64,000 bases of DNA. Source: Lumbricus terrestris (lineage: Eukaryota > Annelida > Clitellata > Crassiclitellata > Lumbricidae). Position 1 is the first letter of the stretch; every line of letters begins with the position of its first letter. Under the pieces are notes generated by a model that worked only from the letters and a program-made list of their open reading frames with translations, searched no databases and was not told the DNA's origin. The translations under genes and the position numbers were made by a program. Of this stretch, positions 1 to 11,154 are shown one piece after another. The stretch spans positions 15,574,922 to 15,638,921 of the forward strand of contig OX457047.1 in NCBI GenBank assembly GCA_949752735.1, written 5' to 3'.

Positions 1-486
1 TGTAATATTTCGTGTTTACATGTCTGACAATTTCTGTTTGCAACAGTAGACTTAAATCAAATGTCTTTCCTTGTATTAAACAGCTCTTCATAAAATATTG
101 CCACCTTTTTTCAACCAGACAACAAACGTTAATCAAACATATATTTGAAATATTGTACAGTGCGAACATTTTTAGAGCTCACGTAATTTTAATAAGTAAG
201 TAAGTACTAAATATTAAATGTTGATGCATTGCAAACATTAGTAGGCCGACAGAATGCATTAAAGCACTGAAAATTTCAGTTTGCGATTCCAATTATAATT
301 TGGAAGTTTACTCATACATTATTGAAACTTGAGAGCTCGGGGGGCACCCCTAAATATTGCCCTATTGCAAAGATTTTTTGCACAAATTATTTTCTTCATA
401 ATTGAAATAGATTGGAGGGGTGCCAGTAGTTTATTTTTAACTTTCATTTTTAAGGGCCACCCTAATACTTATACACACTCCTTCCT

Positions 487-728
487 ACTACCATTATTTC
501 TCAGCTATCTGCTTACATACCTCCTTCTACTTCTAGCACTCCATGCCTCTTCTGTTCCTCTCGCTGTCTTTCTCTATTTATCTCCATGTATCTGTTTCTC
601 TCGCTCTCATGCATACGTTACCTGCACGCTCTTGTATAATATATATACTAGCTGGGGTACTTAATTTATCCTTACCTTACTACCATTATTTCTCAGCTAT
701 CTGCGTACATACCTCCTTCTAGCACTCA
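487..728. repeat. 50-bp direct repeat pair
   Basis: A segment reading from ctactaccattatttctcag to the words cctccttct and agcactc occurs at about 487-542 and again at about 677-726, separated by pyrimidine-rich sequence. No protein or RNA gene is recognisable in the first 850 bases. Confidence 0.6.
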
Positions 729-856
729 GAGAGGGAAAGATAAACACTTAAAGATTTTATTAAGCAGGCGTTACAGCTAGCTTAAAGCCGTTTTTAGATT
801 GGATTTTATTTAATATTTTTCTTGAATGCTTAGCACTAACTTGCATCTAACATGAC

Positions 857-1042
857 ACGGGGGGTAATTGTCCGGGGGGTAATTGGTACGGGGGGGGTAA
901 TTGTCCGGGGGGTAATTGGCACGGGGGGTAGTTGTCCGGGGGGTAATTGGCATGGGGGGGTAGTTGTCCGGGGGGTAATTGTCCTGGGGGGTAATTGTCC
1001 AGGGGTAATTGTCGGGGGTAATTGTCCGGGGGGTAATTGTCC
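857..1042. repeat. G-rich minisatellite (about 15-18 bp unit)
   Basis: About twelve degenerate copies of a unit built on ggggggtaattgtcc, with variants ggtacg, ggcacg and cctg. Every unit carries a run of 4-7 G, so the + strand could fold into G-quadruplexes. The open frames on both strands here are repeat translation, not genes. Confidence 0.9.
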
Positions 1043-1045
1043 TGT

Positions 1046-2167
1046 CACCGTTGCATCACCTTATATAAGTTTATCTTACACTATTATAAATCTAAGTTTG
1101 TTATTGTTATTCTGTGTGTATGTATGTCCGTCCCAAGAAAGGCTCTGAAACCGTATGCATTTGAATGACGAAACTTTTTACATACTTTTACGCGAATTTG
1201 TAGGTCAGCGTGAGCTGTGTGACTATTTTCAGCTCTCAAATCACTTTAAAACCCGAGATACTAACGTTTTAATTCGACGCGTATAGTTAACCTAGCGTCT
1301 ACAGCTATACAAGATCAATGCATGGCCAATACAACTACATAGGCTTGTCGTATTATAATTCATCATCCACGTCGTCGTCTTATTCAACCACAGCATTAAT
1401 AGGCTAAGTTAAGTAATACATTAGTATTTGCAGACAAGCATTCCATATGCTTTGCCCAAAATAGTATTTGTACTGCGCCACTCAGCATTGCTGCACATTA
1501 TTTGGCACAACAGTCAACTTTAAAAACAGTCGCTGTGTTTCTGTGTCTGCCGTTATAATTATGTGTCTCTGTCCATTTCAGTTTTCCGGTCACATGACAA
1601 TAATAATTATTGTATAATTTAGTAGGGCCTACATGTTCTCCTCGACTATTCAGTATAGACCTATTTCGCACTACAGAGTTTGCGAAGTTGTTTTGATTTT
1701 AAATTCTGCGGATTAAATGAAATTTTTAAACATGTTTTGTATATAAATTAAATTAAATTCGTACAATCATAGTCCTGGCTGTAATTTAGTGTTTTCATTT
1801 TCAGCTTAATAATATTCTGTATGCTTTCAAATTATATCATGTTTAGACAGCCACTTGCTCGCTCATTCGTTCTAATAACTTGATGTTGTTTATTGCAGAA
1901 TTGCGTTGCAGCGAGTTCCTCCCACTTTAATTATAATTAAAGTCCACAACTAATAATAGACCTACTATAGGCCTATCTGGTCATCCACCATATTAGTTAT
2001 ACACAGAACGACGTATGAGACCGGTTACACGCTGCGGATGTCGACTGCCTTGTTAAAACAATATTTTTCCCGCTTGTTCAAATTCAAATAATAACACCCT
2101 AGATTTTGCTGTTCAGCAAAGGAAAAGGCATCTGTGTTCGCTTAAAGCTGTCTCTTCTATATGTTTT
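1046..2167. other. No recognisable feature
   Basis: AT-rich single-copy-looking sequence. I see no convincing exon, RNA gene or element end. Confidence 0.5.
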
Positions 2168-2360
2168 CAGGGCTGTTTTAAAGAAATTTTTAGAACTGCA
2201 CAACTCCTTCTTTTCTTTCCCATCTTCCATGGTATATTACTTCCAATCGGAGATAAATTACCTTTTTGCCAGTTTTAACTGCACAGAAATGATTATACAA
2301 CAGCACGACTCAATTTAGAACTGCACATTTTGTGTACAACTGCACGTTAAAAAAGCCCTG
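2168..2360. mobile_element. hAT-type MITE, family A copy 1
   Basis: The ends are inverted: the left end reads CAGGGCTGTTTTAA and the right end, reverse complemented, CAGGGCTTTTTTAA. It is flanked by tatgtttt and catgtttt, an 8-bp target duplication with one mismatch. Two further copies in this window (19397-19600, 40472-40677) have exact 8-bp duplications. At 193 bp with no coding capacity it is a non-autonomous element; the hAT assignment rests on the 8-bp duplication and CAGGG end. Confidence 0.85.
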
Positions 2361-3147
2361 CATGTTTTCGAAACTAAAATGGATATGCATCTCGTTCACT
2401 ACAGTTATTATTCATGGTCCCTCCTCTTATCAGTTCACTGTCCCAGATGCGAACTCAATCTTCCAGCCGCCACTTCATGCCGTCGCTGTTGGAAGAAGCT
2501 CCATCGATCGTATATGCTACATTTTCACGTTGTCCAACTATTCGCATTAAAAATAGGCCTACCACATGTTTTACTTATAATTAATCTGGTTTTTCCATCA
2601 CCATCATTTCGCTTATCAAAACCTACGTCTGGCCACAAAGCGACAAAGCCAATCGGGTCGTCAATTTTGTTGTAGTCTGGACTTGAAAATGAAGTTCAAT
2701 AAAAGGTCAAATTATCGAATTCATTTGGAAAAATGTGAACATGAATATATCTAAGCTTACTGTTCTACTTTTACGGACGACCTAAAGTGGCGGACAAAGC
2801 TTACTGAATTCGTAAGGGAGAAAGCGAAAGGAAGTGTAGGAGCTGAGGAATTGTCAACACCACTATCTGGGGAAAAGCTACGTCCATAGTGAAAGTCGGC
2901 TAATTATCTGCAAGTTCTACGAAAATGATTCATGCGGTATAAACTAAATGTTGGACTGTTGTCTTCATAATGGAAACAGTCTTCAACCTTATTATACTTG
3001 CCGCATTATGCTAGGGCGCTAGGTCTACATGAGATTTAGACCTACGATGCTATAATTCTGTAGTCGATCTGAATGTAAAAATTTATAAATATAATGAGTT
3101 TACGAAACGACACTTTTACTCTCAGATAGGCATAGGCTAGGATATGT

Positions 3148-3245
3148 AATCGTAATCGCGATCTCCAAACTTCTTAAGTGCCACTCGAAAGCCAAGCGCG
3201 GGGCACCAGCTTATTCACGAGCGCTGCGTTGCGTCAAAAGGGTTG
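3148..3245 (-). repeat. LINE/SINE-type 3' tail, minus strand
   Basis: The reverse complement of the tail seen at 45690-45785 and 61745-61835: a stretch containing gaataag, ggtgccccgcgcttggc and a short cgattac-type end. It is a truncated retroposon 3' end. Confidence 0.6.
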
Positions 3246-3691
3246 TCCATGTTGCCAACATAGAATATAGGCCCTATTTCATCATTCATACGACGTTGCA
3301 CTCTATCATTTCGCTACAGCTTAAGAAACATGGAATATTTTCTTTTTCCGCCTATAACATGATATACATGATACGCCAGTAATGGAATTAAACTGAACAA
3401 GTGCGCTGACACACTCAAAAGCAACTTTGTATGGATCGTGCTACAATTAGAAGAACGTATTGAAGATTAAATCCCTTGTCGATAATTACTGTATCGGATG
3501 TCTATATATCTAAATTTAGACAGCCTTCCGTATGACGAACGTTCGCTGTATAACAACTACGGAAACAAACAATCTCATTGGTGAACACTGAATGCTGATG
3601 ATGGCGAATGTTTGGAAAGATTCCAGAGATGACTAATCGACGTTGCTGCACTTTCACATTGAAATAATTCCAACCACGATTTCGTCAGAAC

Positions 3692-3941
3692 CAGAGGCGG
3701 ATACAGAAATTTTCGAAAAGGGGGGCAAAAATTCTTGGTGATCCTTGCCAGGAAATTTTTTATCACCTTTTTTGTCATCGGTCATCTGCTCGGAGAGTAA
3801 TCTCTAGTATTCCTACATCCTATATTTCTCTCCCGCTGCATTGATTCAGTGGCTTGTTGAAACCAAATGGGGGGGGCACGTCCCATGCACTTTTTAAATG
3901 GGGGGGGGGGGATCGCCGGATTGCCCATGGATCCGCCCCTG
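3692..3941. mobile_element. hAT-type MITE, family B (CAGAGGCGGATAC)
   Basis: The left end is CAGAGGCGGATAC; the right end reverse complements to CAGGGGCGGATCC. Flanks gtcagaac and atcagaac are an 8-bp duplication with one mismatch. The interior has G runs and the T-rich hairpin-like word atcaccttttttgtcat, related to the core of the other G-rich MITEs in this window. No coding capacity; the 67-codon minus frame here is spurious. Confidence 0.8.
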
Positions 3942-4773
3942 ATCAGAACAACTTTTATTTGGTTGCTAAATCCGAATGCATGACACGTTCATCTTCATAG
4001 ACCCCTTTAACAATTATATGTTTTACTCTACAGTTTCGTTTTTCCTTAAGTTTCCGACGCCACTCCTCTGCTTCTTACTCCACACCTCTTTAACTAAGCA
4101 ACAGTTGGTGTATTGTAGGCCAACCTCAAGGTTAAAAACAGTGCTATTGTAAAGCATTGTAGAGTAAACAATATGACGCCAGCATCGACCGTTTTCGTAG
4201 AAACCGCTTTCATAATATATATCTGCTGCAAGGTAATTTGCTATTTAAATCTGCGCTGAAAACGAATATGGCTGTTTTTGAGCATCCCATATATCGTCCG
4301 TTTCGGTAACAGAAATCATGCCATCTTTAATCATGACGCATTTGCAGCAACGAAGACTCTGTCTTATAAATACCTCGTGCGAACACAAAACGCTGTGGAT
4401 GACTCCGTAGCGGATTTCAAACGGTATTATTGTCTTACCTGCCAATTAAGGAACCGTTGGATGTTCTCGCCTTGGCGAATAAAGCGTGTATCTTTCCAGC
4501 GTAATTTGCCAATTTTCCTGACAGTCTATACCGTGCGTAGGCCGATGCCAATCTACGTTTAGGATTTTAATCCAGGAACGATAGCTGCAACACTGTACCC
4601 AGTTGGAGTTGATCCTTTAAAAAGGTCCGATTTCAAACGGCACATTTTTCGCAAGACCTAATGCAAAATATAATTATCCTGTTGGATTTAAACGGTTTGA
4701 AGTACACTAAAGGAATAAAAAACATAGGCCTAGCTAAGGCTAACCTACGCTTTCTCTCACAGAAAGTTAACTA

Positions 4774-5858
4774 CAGGGTGGGCCATAAAAAAGACCCCTT
4801 AGGTTTTTTGCCAATATCTTGACAAAAATTAGGAATTTCGAAGTGAAATTTTAGAGGCTTATAGACAATTCATATCTACACATGATGGCCAGATTTCATC
4901 AACATATTTCAAACAGAACAAATGTTATGCCACTTTTAGTGAGGCCACCCACCGTTTTTTGACGATTCAAAAACGAAACGCAAAAAAATAGGTTTTTTCC
5001 CAATATCATAGCCAGAAGTAAGAATTTTGAAATGAAATTTTACAGGCTCAAAGACAATTCATATTTACACATGATGGTCAGATTTAATCAAAATATTTCA
5101 AACGGAACAAAAGTTATACCACCTTTAGTGCGGCCACCCACCGTTTGTGTCGATTCAAAAACGAAACGCAACAAAATGTAGCAAAAACACGATTTTATTA
5201 AGTCTCATCTCAAATAACTGTTGTCAAAAGAACTTGGTAGTGCTTCACAACTTGTGTTCAATGTGCCCACCATCAGTGCCAAAACTTCTTTTGAGTTTCT
5301 TTGCAAAGTTCTTGATGGACTACGCTGGTACCCTGTTTCTTTTATAAATTGTAATAATAATGATAATCTGGCAATATCAAGGCTATTTGATAACAATTAT
5401 TTAAGATGAGACTTAATAAAATCGTGTTTTTGCTACTTTTTGCTGTGTTACGTCTTTGAATCGTCAAGAAACGGGGGGTAGCCTCACTAAAAGTGATATA
5501 ACTTTTGTTGTGTTTGAAATATTTTGATGAAATCTGGCCATCATGTGTCGATATGAATTGTCTTTAAGCCTGTAAAATTTCAGTTCGATATTCCTACTTT
5601 TGACCAAGATATTGACCATAATAATTAAATTGGTTTTTTGTTACTTTTGTTGGGTGGCGTTTTTGAATCGTCAAAAAAATGGTGGGTGGCTTCACTAAAA
5701 GTGATATAACTTTGTTCTGTTTGAAATATTTTTATAAAATCTGGCTATAATGTGTAAATATGAATTGTCTATAAGCTTGTAAAATTTGATTTTGAAATTC
5801 TTAATTTTGGTCAAGATATTGGCAAAAATCTTAGGGGGTCTTTTTTTGGCCCACCCTG
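4774..5858. mobile_element. Tc1/mariner-type foldback element with doubled TIRs
   Basis: The element starts CAGGGTGGGCCAT, ends with the complement GGCCCACCCTG, and is flanked by TA on both sides (4772-4773, 5859-5860). The arms are about 450 bp (4774-5227 and 5387-5858). Each arm contains two diverged tandem copies of one roughly 190-bp sequence (words such as caattcatat, cacatgatgg, atatttcaaac). Only about 160 bp at the centre is unique. On the minus strand that centre translates to a short stretch with SPSRTLQRNSKEV, which resembles the second helix-turn-helix of mariner-like transposases (inference). Confidence 0.8.
5228..5386 (-). pseudogene. Remnant of a mariner-like transposase DNA-binding region
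   Basis: The unique centre of the foldback element. The minus-strand frame reads KETGYQRSPSRTLQRNSKEV and continues for about 25 residues. The pattern SPSRTLQRNSKE resembles the region between the two helix-turn-helix motifs of mariner-like transposases that precede the DDE domain. The catalytic domain is absent. The call is by motif resemblance only. Confidence 0.35.
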
Positions 5859-5860
5859 TA

Positions 5861-6566
5861 TGAACTTTATGCCACAATGTTCAGTCAGCCATTTTGATTG
5901 GAGGAAAGAGAAGGAAAGAACCCACATAGAACAGATACATGGAGTCGATATTATGGCGATATAAATTAACATTTTCCAAGAAACTCTTTCACACGCAAAC
6001 TGTCATCGTCATGAAGGTCAGCAGTAAATGCTTGTCCGAAAGAAACTGCAAAAACAGATTTATTTCTGGATTCGTAAGGCCTGTAAATAATTTATAAGTT
6101 GCAGAATTGGGATTATGAAAAATTGACGCTGTTAAAGCCGACAGAATAGGTCAGTTCTTCAAATGAGTACTTCGAGTCTTAGAATGGCTCATTTCTAATT
6201 TAGGGCTTTTCGATATTGATTCAATACTTCTGAAAGTAGTATCAGCGGAACGAACGTAAATTAGTAGCCTAACTGTTTTTGCAATGGACCCCAAACGACA
6301 CCATATTAGGCCTAGTGACTACTGTAACAGTCTGGATGCATACATCGCAGAGACTAGAAAAACCAGCAGTCAAATCAAGGCGGTCGTCGCTAACCAGCAG
6401 AAATTGGTCTAGCCTACGTCATCTGCAATTTGAGCCATCATCAGATCAGCAGATAAATAGCACAAAGAAGAGATATACTTATATAGCCGTCTCTAAAACA
6501 CTGTCTTTAAAAACCTAACCATTTTGCAGCCCAAGCAATTCCAATATTTTTATGTAATTGGGCCTT
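5861..6566. other. No recognisable feature
   Basis: Single-copy-looking sequence. A 79-codon + frame at 6279-6518 shows no family motif and is not called. Confidence 0.4.
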
Positions 6567-6653
6567 TGTTCTCTTGCACGAGCGTCAAAACCGCACTGTA
6601 GGCTATTTATAGTACAGTTCTGACGTTCTTATAGACGCTCATGCAAGAGAACA
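6567..6653. repeat. Imperfect inverted repeat
   Basis: A 20-nt arm (6567-6586, tgttctcttgcacgagcgtc) has its complement at 6634-6653 with one mismatch, around a 47-nt loop. It could be a small foldback remnant. Confidence 0.7.
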
Positions 6654-6727
6654 AGAGTCCACAAACGTTGTTCGTTGCTGCTATGTTCGTTGCCTCAAGT
6701 CTAGACGAACCTAAACCGGGAGGGAGA

Positions 6728-6800
6728 TGGCTGTAGATAATATTCTGGCATGGAGATCAGAGGACTCGAGTTCGATTCTCGAGACCCCCGTAGGATATAG
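6728..6800 (+). repeat. tRNA-derived SINE head (tentative)
   Basis: An A-box-like stretch near ggctgtagataat is followed by a near-perfect T-arm, TCGAG-TTCGATT-CTCGA, then acccccg. That arrangement fits the pol III promoter of a tRNA-derived SINE. The acceptor stem does not close well, so this is not called as a functional tRNA. Confidence 0.4.
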
Positions 6801-6884
6801 AGTTATAGACGTGCTTTGTAGGCTGCTATTAGCGGTTTAGCGCCTTTGTATATTGCAGGTCGTCTGTATACCCCGCAGTCGATC

Positions 6885-7082
6885 GAGTCGTGGGCTACGA
6901 TCGACTTGGCTCGCGCGACGATCGACTCGATCGACTTCGTCGACTCGCCGACCTCTCGACGACTCGATCGACTTGGCTCGGCCGACGATCGACTCGATCG
7001 ACTTCGTCGACTCGCCGACCTTTCGACGACTCGATCGACTTGGCTCGGCCGACGATCGACTCGATCGACTTCGTCGACTTGA
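6885..7082. repeat. 66-bp minisatellite rich in TCGA
   Basis: Three copies of a 66-bp unit begin at about 6899, 6965 and 7031 (gatcgacttggctcg). CpG and TCGA are dense. All forward frames stay open because 66 is a multiple of three and the unit lacks stops; the repeated translation is not evidence of a gene. Confidence 0.9.
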
Positions 7083-7109
7083 CCTAGTCTTGTCTCTTGC
7101 TCACTATCT

Positions 7110-7620
7110 GGAGTTATATGATCTTAAAATGAAATTATACGATAGTAGATCTGTGTCATAAATCTGTGTGACGTGACAATAAGCATAATCTCGTATTCGC
7201 AGTGAATTTATAGATTTGCACTGTAATCGTAGTGACGTCACAATAGGTCTCGTTTTAGATTATGTAAATGAATCTCAATAATTATTATGGTAGATCTGTG
7301 TAATAATCCAAGTTAGTCACAATAGGCCTATAGTTTATATTCCCAAAATGTACTTCTATAATAACAGTTCATTATCATAATCGAAGTTAGCCACAATAGG
7401 TCTATTTCATTCTCAAAATGAACTTCTTTAATAGTATAGGTCTGTATCATGACCGAAGTGACGTCACAATGGACCTAGTTTTATATTCTCAAACTGAACG
7501 CATAATGATAGATTTGTATAATAATCAGAGCGATGTTGCATTTTAACAGTCCAAGTTTTGCATTATGAAAGTGAAATAGGCTAATATGACAGCAGATCTG
7601 TATCATAAACTTGATATTTT
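7110..7620. repeat. Degenerate 80-100 bp tandem repeat carrying CRE-like palindromes
   Basis: About five to six diverged copies of a unit with the words tagatctgtatcataa, acaataggtct and ctcaaaatgaac. Two copies preserve the palindrome GTGACGTCAC (7232-7241, 7458-7467), a consensus CRE/ATF site; other copies have decayed versions. Confidence 0.65.
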
Positions 7621-7701
7621 ACTAATATTTCATGTCATCTTACTGCGCGTAGCCTACTTGTCAGTTTGAAATAATAAGCCAATAGTTTTAAAAACACCAC
7701 A

Positions 7702-7775
7702 CATGTATACGCGGCCATGTTGGCCATTTAACGACCATAAGTTTACGCGGCCATGGTGGTCATTTAACGACCATA
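7702..7775. repeat. Short tandem duplication
   Basis: Two copies of a roughly 35-bp unit, tacgcggccatgttggcc followed by atttaacgaccataa, with small differences. Confidence 0.7.
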
Positions 7776-8138
7776 ATAACTATGTAGACATGCACAGATG
7801 GCTGCCCTGTCCACAATCACCACCAAAGGAATTAACCCATAGCCTATTAATTATTTCGTCTAATTCTAAATTTTAAGTTTTAACAAGGCAGTCAAAGGCG
7901 TGGGCCACGGTGAGCGTTAAATAATCGCAAAGCGAATCTCGGTACATCCTGAATCTCTGGAGTTCAAGGAGGGACCGTAAAGCAGTTTAGGCTATGGCAT
8001 ATGCTATGGGTGGCAAAACTCCGATCGTCTGAACCGTATACGTTCCTTAGAAGTAACAGTGAGACTTTCCATGAAAGAGATTTACGATTCACGTGCATGC
8101 TCTGTCAACAGACTGCAGTTTAGCCCGAAAACAGAACA

Positions 8139-8289
8139 CATGGGCGGAGTTTATCCGGGGCTAGGGGGGGCTAAGCCCCCCAACAAGGCCCAGATTCATT
8201 TTTTAAACCGTGTAAATGGTATGTTTAGCCCCCAGAAGACTTTAGCGGAGTTTAGCCCCTCCAAGAACGGAAACCAAACTCCGTCCATG
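8139..8289. mobile_element. hAT-type MITE, family C (CATGGGCGGAGTTT)
   Basis: The ends CATGGGCGGAGTTT and AAACTCCGTCCATG are inverted. Both flanks read acagaaca, an exact 8-bp duplication. The element is 151 bp and has several GGGGCTAAG-type runs. It has no coding capacity. Confidence 0.85.
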
Positions 8290-8721
8290 ACAGAACATGT
8301 ATATTGCGCTGTAATTTCGTTTCCTGTTAGTTGATCTAGAAGAGCGGAATTCTAATGTTTCAGAACATCTGTTCTACCGGAAGAACGTCGTCAGAAGTGA
8401 CCAGCATCAGCCTATAATTATTATGAGCCAAGAAACGAACATCCGGTTACTCAAAACGAACCTGACGCGGCGCCGTAGAAGTGATCAGCGCATATTATGA
8501 ATCTTGTAATTCAGCGTATCCCTTGGTATGAGCAGCTGCTAACGCTGGATCTCCGATCTCCAGAAGATGCTATTTATCAGTGTTTATTCAAGTGCCAAAG
8601 AATTAATGCCGGGTCGGAGACCCGGACAGACCCGGCTCACTTTCAGCCCTGAGTGTGTAGTAGATCCGGGTTTGTAAAACATAAGCCTATAGACTAATAT
8701 TCAAGTAAAAGTTTTACTTAC

Positions 8722-8830
8722 GACAGTAATCGTAATCGTATTACAGCAATCTTCGAACTTCTAAAGCGAAACTCGAAACCGAGGCACCACCTTATTCACG
8801 AGCGCTATGTTGAGTCAAATGGGTTGCCCG
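8722..8830 (-). repeat. LINE/SINE-type 3' tail, minus strand
   Basis: A second minus-strand copy of the tail family seen at 3148-3245. It has the (cgtaat) tail, aaactcgaaaccgaggcacc and cttattcacgagcgct. Confidence 0.55.
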
Positions 8831-8965
8831 TAAGAGTAGTCCAAAGGAGGTCCGGGTCGGTTGCCTGCAGAGGATTGTGGGGAAGAGGAAGCCACTAGCT
8901 TGGGTCGGGAGCGCCACTGAATCTGTGAGCGGCGCTATATAAATGTTCAATTACAATTAGGCCTA
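8831..8965 (+). repeat. Short retroposon with GCGCTATATAAATG tail
   Basis: A + strand sequence ending in gcgctatataaatgttcaat, then acaattag. The same tail type recurs at about 42255, 42810 and 55450. It is probably a SINE or LINE 3' end. Confidence 0.45.
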
Positions 8966-9449
8966 CAATAAGGCGGGTGTCGTCTTGGTTGGGGATTGGA
9001 AGGCGATGAGACAGGATAAGAGTAATAACAGTAATAAGAAAAAGCAGTAATTGTACATTTCGGCGGCACAACCAATAGAACTTTATTAACAGTCAAATGA
9101 AATTCACAGCCAGACGATGAACGATAATTATGTTGTCGATGTCGCTCGGTCAGCTTCTAATAACGGAAACCAAATAATAAACTTAGGCCTAATAATAATT
9201 ATTATATTGAAAAAGGTAGCAAACACAACAATTGGCAGTGATTTGCAGACCATCGATCGTTCGTTGACCCTACAATAACAAGATTATTATGTATAGAAAG
9301 CAAAATAAAAACATCAAATTGCATTTTAAATATAGACCCTATGCGTCTATGTAGGCCTATATATGATTGCAATTGCAAAAATAAAACCTGTAAAAGCGAC
9401 AAAAAGGCGAAAAACGAAAAATAATTCAACTTTCTTACATCTTGTACAA

Positions 9450-9528
9450 CAGTTTAAAATCAAAACGTTGTTTACGCAATTTGATCTTAAGCATCAAATT
9501 GCGTAAACAACGTTTTGATTTTAAACTG
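9450..9528. repeat. Perfect 36-bp inverted repeat (hairpin)
   Basis: The left arm (9450-9485) starts cagtttaaaatcaaaacg; the right arm (9493-9528) is its exact complement; the loop is 7 nt. The palindrome is nearly undecayed, so it is either young or maintained. Confidence 0.9.
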
Positions 9529-9962
9529 TGCAATCAAATAAGACAAGTTTATTAGTAAACACTAAGTAAAACTGTCAGATACTATTAGATGTTGATCTGA
9601 ATTATCGGGATTCTTGAAAGTACAGAGATATGTAGCCTTAAAAATATCAGACAATAATAATGTAGCGGAACTAGGTTTGGGCAATTAACACCAGGGACCG
9701 AACCCCAAACCCTAGTCCTGTCGGAGTCGTCCGTCTGTGCAGTCCGGCGTCAACTGAAGATTGACGACTAGCCCGTCAGGCTTGAAACTCATTTATTCAC
9801 GACGTCAAAGAAGAAGAAAACTCGTACTGCAATTCGTTCGACTTCTATAGCGCCAGAAATGTTCGGAGCAATGTTCGGAGCAATGTTCGGAGCACTACCG
9901 TCTCAAACCACTGCACTACTGTTCACCGCAATTGTCACTGTAGGACACCGAGTCGTCTTCCT

Positions 9963-10290
9963 GTAGATCACCGCTGCCTCGCCAGCGCACGCAGAGAATC
10001 TGGGTAGCGGGTCGGGTTTCGAACCCGATCGTCGTCAGATGCGGAAGGTCGCCAAACCTTCCGTCCTCACCAGTCGGCAGCGTCAGCAGGTCCGGAGTCG
10101 AATCAGCGGTCGTTGGCGTGTAGTTCACCGCTGCCTCGCCAGCGCACGCAGAGAGTCCGTGAAGCGGGTCGGGTTTCGAACCCGATTCAGTGTCGTCTGC
10201 GTCGGAAGCTGAACCACTGCGCTCACCCGGTCGGAAGCGTTGGCAGATCCGGCGTTGAATCCTGCCCGTCGTGGCACAGCGACGATCACC
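9963..10290 (-). repeat. Tandem 165-bp units with tRNA T-arm/B-box-like motifs inside the LTR
   Basis: Both units contain, on the minus strand, TCGGG-TTCGAAA-CCCGA: a 5-bp stem and 7-nt loop matching a tRNA T-arm and the pol III B-box core GGTTCGANNCC. A third similar motif (GGGTTCGATTC) lies near 10345-10360. The same array is duplicated in the other LTR (about 14429-14756). Function is unknown; no complete tRNA is visible. Confidence 0.55.
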
Positions 10291-10684
10291 GATCCTTCGG
10301 TCGTCCGTAGGCGTCGGGTTGCAGAAGAGCACGACCGCGGGTCAAGAATCGAACCCGAGTCGACAGTGTTGCACCGCAAAGGCCTCCAAGCCTTTCGTCG
10401 TCGGCAGGCGCTGAATTTCGGCAGCGTCGTCAAATCGTCGTCCTGCTCTCCAAAGCGTTTCTCCTCAGACGATCTCCTGCTGACTGCACCGCGATTCGAT
10501 CCCGCAACGCTCGACCGACTCGTCTTTCCAATGTGTCACGGCGATTCACTGACTGTTTCTTCCGATCACTGTGTTCCTCGAAGACTGTGTTCATTGACGT
10601 GGCTGCTCGATCGATGACTCCATCGCTGACTGCCGTGCCTGCGCACGCACTCGTACTTATGCGTCACGAGGCCACGCCCCTTTC

Positions 10685-10840
10685 AGGTAGAAATAGGCTA
10701 GGTAGAAATGGGCTATGTAGAAATGGGCTAGGTAGAAATAGGCTAGGTAGAACTGGGCTATGTAGAAATGGGCTAGGTAGAAATAGGCTAGGTAGAAACG
10801 GGCTATGTAGAAATGGGCTAGGTAGAAATGGGCTATGCCT
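10685..10840. repeat. 15-bp minisatellite in the LTR
   Basis: About ten copies of ggtagaaatgggcta with A/G and T/G variants. The 65-140 codon frames through it are repeat translations. The paired LTR carries the same array at 15151-15306. Confidence 0.9.
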
Positions 10841-10920
10841 ATTGCAGGCAGACACAGATACCCAGACGGACACGGGGACGGTCACTCAAATTAAACTCCA
10901 TGACCCTGATTTCCAACACG

Positions 10921-10934
10921 CTTCCCCCACAAGC
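10921..10934 (-). other. Polypurine tract next to the 3' LTR
   Basis: On the sense (minus) strand the bases before the 3' LTR read gtgggggaagcg, a purine-rich tract in the position expected for plus-strand priming. Confidence 0.6.
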
Positions 10935-11154
10935 AATCCAAGGTCCCACTTGGAGTAAGTAATTAAACATTCCCCAAAACGTAATCAGTGGCCAACGTCT
11001 ACAAAAATTTACCACATTACTTCTGTCTACACAAAATCGAAATAATACAGTTTCTCATTATTTGATGAATTCGGTACATTTGGTTTTTCAGCGAAATCCT
11101 TCGCAGCGATTCATTATGAAAACATCAAATTACAACATTGCAAAACCCTTATCG

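Larger units (their letters stand above)
9661..10918 (-). repeat. LTR (3' LTR in element sense)
   Basis: Begins TGTAGCGGAA on the + strand and ends TTCCAACA; on the sense strand it is TGTTGGAA to CTACA. It contains a tandem pair of about 165-bp units (about 9963-10125 and 10127-10290), T-arm-like motifs, and a 15-bp minisatellite near its left-hand sense end. It matches 14127-15384 in length and almost every base. Confidence 0.95.

Noticed and set aside
6728..6800. Functional tRNA gene
   Set aside because: The T-arm is good but acceptor and anticodon stems do not close; better explained as a tRNA-derived SINE head.
10113..10617. Genes inside the LTRs (65-140 codon frames seen twice)
   Set aside because: They lie wholly within LTR sequence and minisatellite and appear in several frames and both strands at once.
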